Source of the DNA: Clostridia bacterium
GTDB lineage: Bacteria; Bacillota; Clostridia; Oscillospirales; Acutalibacteraceae
Length of the DNA stretch: 8,346 nucleotides
NCBI GenBank assembly: GCA_900755995.1
Contig: CAAEIM010000182.1
Coordinates: forward strand, 1 to 8,346
Direction of reading: 5' to 3'
Below the pieces are notes generated by a model that was not told where the DNA came from, searched no databases, and was given only the letters and a program-made list of their open reading frames with translations. Each line of letters begins with the position of its first letter. The first letter of the stretch is position 1. Positions 5,635-8,346 of the stretch are shown here, in pieces. A program made the position numbers and the translations under genes.

Positions 5635-7005
5635 ATGGAAGGCACTGACGCCGAAATCAAAAATAACACAGGCGGCACTATGAATAAATCGGTTTTTTCG
5701 CTGGCTCTGCCAATATTTTTTCAGTCACTGCTCGGAATTTCCCTGGGCTATATAGACACCATTATGCTGTCTAACTACAACGACACAGCCGTAGGCGCAA
5801 TCGGCAATGCGAATTCTATTTTAGGATTTTTAACCCTTGCGTTCAGCATAATATCAACGGCAACGGGAGTTATGGTCAGCCAGTACCTCGGCGCAAAGCA
5901 GTACGAGAAGATGAACAAAATCTACACCGTAGCCATAGCCTTTAATCTGGCGCTGAGCGTTATTATAAGCCTTGTGGTATTTTTGTTCAGCGAGCCTATA
6001 TTAACTATTATGCAGGTGCCTGCTGAAATGATACCCTTTGCCAATATGTATATGAAAATAGTCGGCGGCACAATATTTACTCAGGCTATGCTCAATGCAT
6101 TTTCCCAGATACTTATGAGCCACGGCAAAACGGGCTTCGGAATGTTTGTGTCGCTCGGTATGAACATTATAAATATTGTAGGCAACTTCCTCTTCCTTTA
6201 CGGCCCGCTCTCCTTCCTGAACCTCGGCACTGACGGCGTGGCAATTTCAACCTGCCTGAGCAGAATATTTGCGCTTGCGGCTGTGATAATCTACTTCTAT
6301 AAGGTGATTAACGGCAGACTCGGAATAAAATATCTCCGTCCCTTCCCTGCAAATATTTTAAAGGAACTGTTAAAGCTCGGTATTCCCACGGCGGGAGAAA
6401 ATATCAGCTACAACTTCTCTCAGCTTGTGCTTCAGGCATTTGTCAACACAATGGGAATTGTGGCTATCAACGCAAGAATTTACGCAAATATGATGTGCAC
6501 CCTTACATATATGTTTGCCCTTTCAGCCGCAATAGCCACCCAGATTATTGTGGGACACAGCGTTGGCGCAAACGATTATGACTTTGCGTATAAAAGGGTG
6601 ATGAAAACCCTGAAAATCGGTATGGTTGTTTCAATTTCGGTGGCGGTATTGAATTTCCTGCTCTCAGGCCTTACCTTCAGAGCCTTTACAGACGATATGG
6701 CGGTTGTGAAGCTTGCCTCAAATATGATGTTTATTGCAATCTTCCTTGAAATAGGCAGAACCACAAATATTGTAATCATCAACTCTATGAAGGCGGCAGG
6801 CGATGTAAATTTTCCGACAATACTCGCAATTTTTTCAATGTGGGGCATAAGCGTTGTCTTTGCCTATGTGCTCGGAATTGTGCTTGGAATGGGACTTGCA
6901 GGCGTTTGGATAGGTATGGCTTGCGATGAGATTTTCAGAGGCATAGTGGTATTTATCCGCTGGAAAAGGGGCACTTGGAGAGGCAAAAGAGTGGTAAGCG
7001 AATAA
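5635..7005 (+). CDS. MATE-family multidrug/cation antiporter
   Basis: This is a 456-residue integral membrane protein of the multidrug and toxic compound extrusion family, which exports organic cations or other small molecules using a sodium or proton gradient. About twelve hydrophobic segments are visible, beginning with SVFSLALPIFFQSLLG (19-34). The two-fold repeat typical of MATE shows in VSQYLGAKQYEKMNK (81-95) and the equivalent VGHSVGANDYDFAYK (306-320). The length is normal for the family. AAGGAAG 8 bases upstream supports the ATG at 5635 over a GTG at 5626. A 16-residue soluble N-terminus precedes MNKSVF, and starting there would also be feasible. Substrate cannot be predicted. It diverges from the LOG-family operon, and the following lipoprotein gene appears to have its own promoter. 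Confidence 0.95.
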   Translation: MEGTDAEIKNNTGGTMNKSVFSLALPIFFQSLLGISLGYIDTIMLSNYNDTAVGAIGNANSILGFLTLAFSIISTATGVMVSQYLGAKQYEKMNKIYTVAIAFNLALSVIISLVVFLFSEPILTIMQVPAEMIPFANMYMKIVGGTIFTQAMLNAFSQILMSHGKTGFGMFVSLGMNIINIVGNFLFLYGPLSFLNLGTDGVAISTCLSRIFALAAVIIYFYKVINGRLGIKYLRPFPANILKELLKLGIPTAGENISYNFSQLVLQAFVNTMGIVAINARIYANMMCTLTYMFALSAAIATQIIVGHSVGANDYDFAYKRVMKTLKIGMVVSISVAVLNFLLSGLTFRAFTDDMAVVKLASNMMFIAIFLEIGRTTNIVIINSMKAAGDVNFPTILAIFSMWGISVVFAYVLGIVLGMGLAGVWIGMACDEIFRGIVVFIRWKRGTWRGKRVVSE

Positions 7006-7019
7006 ATGCCGCAATAATA

Positions 7020-7048
7020 TTGACTTTATGCTGAAATAATAATAAAAT
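7020..7048 (+). promoter_or_regulatory. Predicted promoter of the lipoprotein gene
   Basis: TTGACT (7020-7025) and TAAAAT (7043-7048) are 17 bases apart, each five of six to consensus. This is the best promoter match in the window. It starts 15 bases after the MATE stop codon. The predicted start point, near 7055, falls within the 5' arm of the hairpin at 7051-7089. Confidence 0.6.
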
Positions 7049-7050
7049 TA

Positions 7051-7089
7051 ATAAGGGCAATAGCCGTGTATGCGGACTGTTGCCCTTAT
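7051..7089 (+). other. Hairpin at the predicted mRNA 5' end
   Basis: ATAAGGGCAA (7051-7060) pairs perfectly with TTGCCCTTAT (7080-7089). The 19-base interior can form a further CCG/CGG stem (7064-7066 with 7073-7075). No clean T run follows on the plus strand (AATATTATTA), so it is a weak terminator for the MATE gene at best. On the minus strand the trailing sequence is T-rich. Because the predicted lipoprotein promoter ends just upstream, the stem may form the very 5' end of that mRNA, 11 bases before its GGAG. Confidence 0.55.
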
Positions 7090-7113
7090 AATATTATTAC
7101 GGAGTATTTGAGT

Positions 7114-7905
7114 ATGAAAAGATTTTTTACTAAAGCAATCATAGCTGTGCTTGTGTGTTCAGTGCTTGCCGCTGCATTTGCAGGCTGTGCAAATAATAAC
7201 GAAACTTCCTCCGCTGAAACCCAGCCGTCAGCAGGCTCTCAGCCAACGGCTCAGGAGGAAAAGTTCAGCCTTGAGGCTATCCACGCTCCCGTGGAAAATC
7301 CCAACGACCCGTTTTCGGGCTATTGGAAAATCGCAGAGGGCGCAGGCTCAAACCTCTCAAGCTTTGTTTACCTTTTTAACGGAAACAAAATGGCGTCCAT
7401 AATTGTGGGAAATATGGGTTACTGCTCAAGCTACTCAATAGGCAAGGACGAAAAAACGGGCGAGGATACCTTTAAAACACAGCTTATGTTCGGCATTAAC
7501 GGCGAATACACCTACAAGGTTTCGGATGACGGCAATAAAATTACAATTACGTCCGACGGAGAGGACTCGGTGCTTGAAAGGCTTGAAAGCACTGATTTTG
7601 TAACAGCTCCTCCAAAAACAGCAGAAGTTGACGAAAAGCTTACAGGTGCGTGGAAATCCGACCTTGGAATTTACTACTATTTCGGCGAGGACGGCAGAAT
7701 GTACTCAAACAGCTACGGCGCTACATTCACCTATTATACCTATTTCGCAAAGGATAATAAGGTTACCGCAGCATATGATATGGGCGGAGAGCAGACCGAA
7801 ACCTATGAGTACAGTTTTGACGGTGAAAAGCTAATCTTTGACGGAACGGATTATACAAGAATAAACCCCGATGAGCTGATGTCGGAAATACAAAATATGA
7901 AATAG
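7114..7905 (+). CDS. Predicted lipoprotein with two beta-rich modules
   Basis: The product is a 263-residue membrane-anchored lipoprotein of unknown function. A lysine/arginine start (MKRFFTK), a hydrophobic segment (8-23) and AFAGC ending at Cys25 form a type II signal peptide; Phe at -3 is slightly unusual. A Ser/Thr/Gln/Pro-rich linker (26-50) follows. Two related modules come next, about 66-157 (opening FSGYWK) and 176-250 (opening LTGAWKSD). Each has an early Trp, Tyr-rich strands, an NGN/EDG-type turn and a closing hairpin (GNKITITSDGEDSVLERL versus GEKLIFDGTDYTRI). They resemble small lipocalin-like beta sheets of Clostridial lipoproteins. The ATG at 7114 has GGAG 9 bases upstream and begins the signal peptide; an upstream in-frame extension to 7066 crosses the 5' hairpin. 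The last base of its TAG stop is the first base of element copy C. Confidence 0.88.
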   Translation: MKRFFTKAIIAVLVCSVLAAAFAGCANNNETSSAETQPSAGSQPTAQEEKFSLEAIHAPVENPNDPFSGYWKIAEGAGSNLSSFVYLFNGNKMASIIVGNMGYCSSYSIGKDEKTGEDTFKTQLMFGINGEYTYKVSDDGNKITITSDGEDSVLERLESTDFVTAPPKTAEVDEKLTGAWKSDLGIYYYFGEDGRMYSNSYGATFTYYTYFAKDNKVTAAYDMGGEQTETYEYSFDGEKLIFDGTDYTRINPDELMSEIQNMK

Positions 7906-8038
7906 TAGCCGGTGGGCTACACTTATCCGAGAGGACAGTCTTGCTTATGCCAAACTTAAAATGCCCGACAATTACTCTCGTTTAGATTCGGGCATTAAAA
8001 GCCTTGAATTAACAGCATACTATCTGCTCGGGCTAAAA
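7905..8038 (+). ncRNA. Complete copy C of structured element (candidate small RNA or palindromic repeat)
   Basis: P1 is GTAGCC (7905-7910), loop GGTG, GGCTAC (7915-7920). Against copy B, a C-G pair becomes T-A and a T-A pair becomes C-G, so both changes keep pairing. After ACTTAT, P2 pairs CCGAG (7927-7931) with CTCGG (8027-8031), keeps the AG/TG mismatch, and continues GACAGT (7934-7939) with ACTATC (8019-8024), with one C/A mismatch. P3 is a 9-bp stem, AATGCCCGA (7960-7968) with TCGGGCATT (7988-7996), around a 19-base loop where copy B has 70. It begins on the lipoprotein stop codon, so it would be part of that mRNA's 3' end unless separately transcribed. A terminator follows at 8221-8252. 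Confidence 0.6.
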
Positions 8039-8210
8039 AACCTCGCCGGGGGTTCCCCGAAAAAACTTCTCCTTTTGTGCATATTCTTGAATGATTATAC
8101 TTTTCTAAAAATAAAGTTTTGAATCAATTCCATACTATCTGCTCGGGATAAAAAACCTCGCCGGGGGTTCCCCGTAAGCAATATCTTCCTTTTGTGCTTA
8201 TTATACTTTT
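7995..8210. repeat. Two imperfect tandem units, period 115 bases
   Basis: The 3' part of copy C and its downstream tail recur 115 bases later. Matching landmarks are CATACTATCTGCTCGGG (8016 and 8131), the identical CCTCGCCGGGGGTTCCCCG (8041-8059 and 8156-8174), CTTTTGTGC, and ATTATACTTTTC. Each GC-rich core folds as CGGGG-GTT-CCCCG. No T tract follows on the plus strand; on the minus strand a T run follows a few bases after the stem, so a weak minus-strand terminator is possible. There is no open frame with a credible start here. Confidence 0.8.
8110..8155 (+). repeat. Partial copy D of the structured element (3' end)
   Basis: Only the last portion of the element is present: the 24-base joining segment (8110-8133) and the P2 3' strand ACTATC-TG-CTCGG (8134-8146), followed by ATAAAAAA. 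Both 5' strands and the P3 strand TCGGGCA are missing. It arose most simply by the 115-base tandem duplication of the end of copy C. Confidence 0.7.
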
Positions 8211-8220
8211 CCACAGACTA

Positions 8221-8252
8221 AACACGACTGTTATTTTAACGGTCGTGTTTTT
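8221..8252 (+). terminator. Rho-independent terminator
   Basis: A 13-bp stem with one T-G pair (8221-8233 with 8237-8249), including AACACGAC and GTCGTGTT arms, has a TTT loop and runs into five consecutive T residues (8248-8252). The opposite strand lacks a matching T run, so it works for plus-strand transcripts. It is the first good terminator after the lipoprotein gene, implying an mRNA 3' end of about 340 bases through copies C and D, or a separate RNA ending here. Confidence 0.85.
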
Positions 8253-8295
8253 GCTTCATATGAGATTTCTCATAAGAATACACAGCGATTAATAA

Positions 8296-8346
8296 AATTG
8301 TTAATTTTTTACAATTAATGTTTGACATTTTTTCACATATATGTCA
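8296..8346 (+). promoter_or_regulatory. Start of a further regulatory region at the window edge
   Basis: A perfect -35 hexamer TTGACA (8322-8327) is present, but the -10 would fall off the window. TGACAT (8323-8328) and ATGTCA (8341-8346) form a 6-bp inverted repeat around it. A second inverted repeat, AATTGT (8296-8301) and ACAATT (8311-8316), lies just upstream. These are consistent with an operator-controlled promoter for a rightward gene outside the window. Confidence 0.35.

Noticed and set aside
7905..8174. CRISPR array
   Set aside because: Repeated units are only two, imperfect, 115 bases apart, and contain long-range stems. There are no short regular repeats with unique spacers and no cas genes.

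Overview
The window looks like a chromosomal segment from a low-to-moderate GC Gram-positive anaerobe of class Clostridia, probably the Ruminococcus/Oscillospirales side. This is inferred from strong AGGAG-type ribosome binding sites, A/T-rich spacers with sigma-A-like promoters, the short (about 420 residue) LeuC type, and a small Cys-containing protein of the Clostridia-typical DUF6472 type. No phage, plasmid, IS or CRISPR signature is visible. Seven genes are intact apart from context lost at the edges.

Left part (1-2607): leuC and leuD, the two subunits of 3-isopropylmalate dehydratase (leucine synthesis), form a minus-strand operon. It diverges from a cysteine-free Crp/Fnr-family regulator. 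The 112-base divergent spacer holds a perfect ATTGTA-N8-TACAAT inverted repeat, which overlaps the best -35 of leuC and the best -10 of the regulator gene. This suggests autoregulation and possible control of leuCD.

Middle (2620-5444): a minus-strand gene for a 471-residue coiled-coil protein with an unrecognised C-terminal domain, a 555-base spacer, and a two-gene minus-strand operon of a LOG/TIGR00730-type protein followed by the DUF6472-like protein, with 8-base overlap.

Right part (5635-8346): a MATE-family efflux transporter, then a lipoprotein with two beta-rich modules. The lipoprotein has its own promoter, and the predicted transcript opens with a 10-bp hairpin. The last 441 bases have no gene. 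They carry repeats, a convincing rho-independent terminator, and the start of another regulatory region.

The main unexplained signal is a dispersed, structured element present as two complete copies (4499-4684 and 7905-8038) and two 3' fragments (2620-2716 and about 8110-8155). The complete copies share a 5' hairpin with two compensatory base-pair changes, a long-range stem with an identical internal mismatch, an inner stem, and joining segments of identical length (22 and 24 bases) even where sequence differs. Three of the copies abut stop codons of unrelated genes. This is what a small structured RNA family, or a palindromic mobile repeat that lands in 3' ends, would look like. I do not recognise it as a named family.
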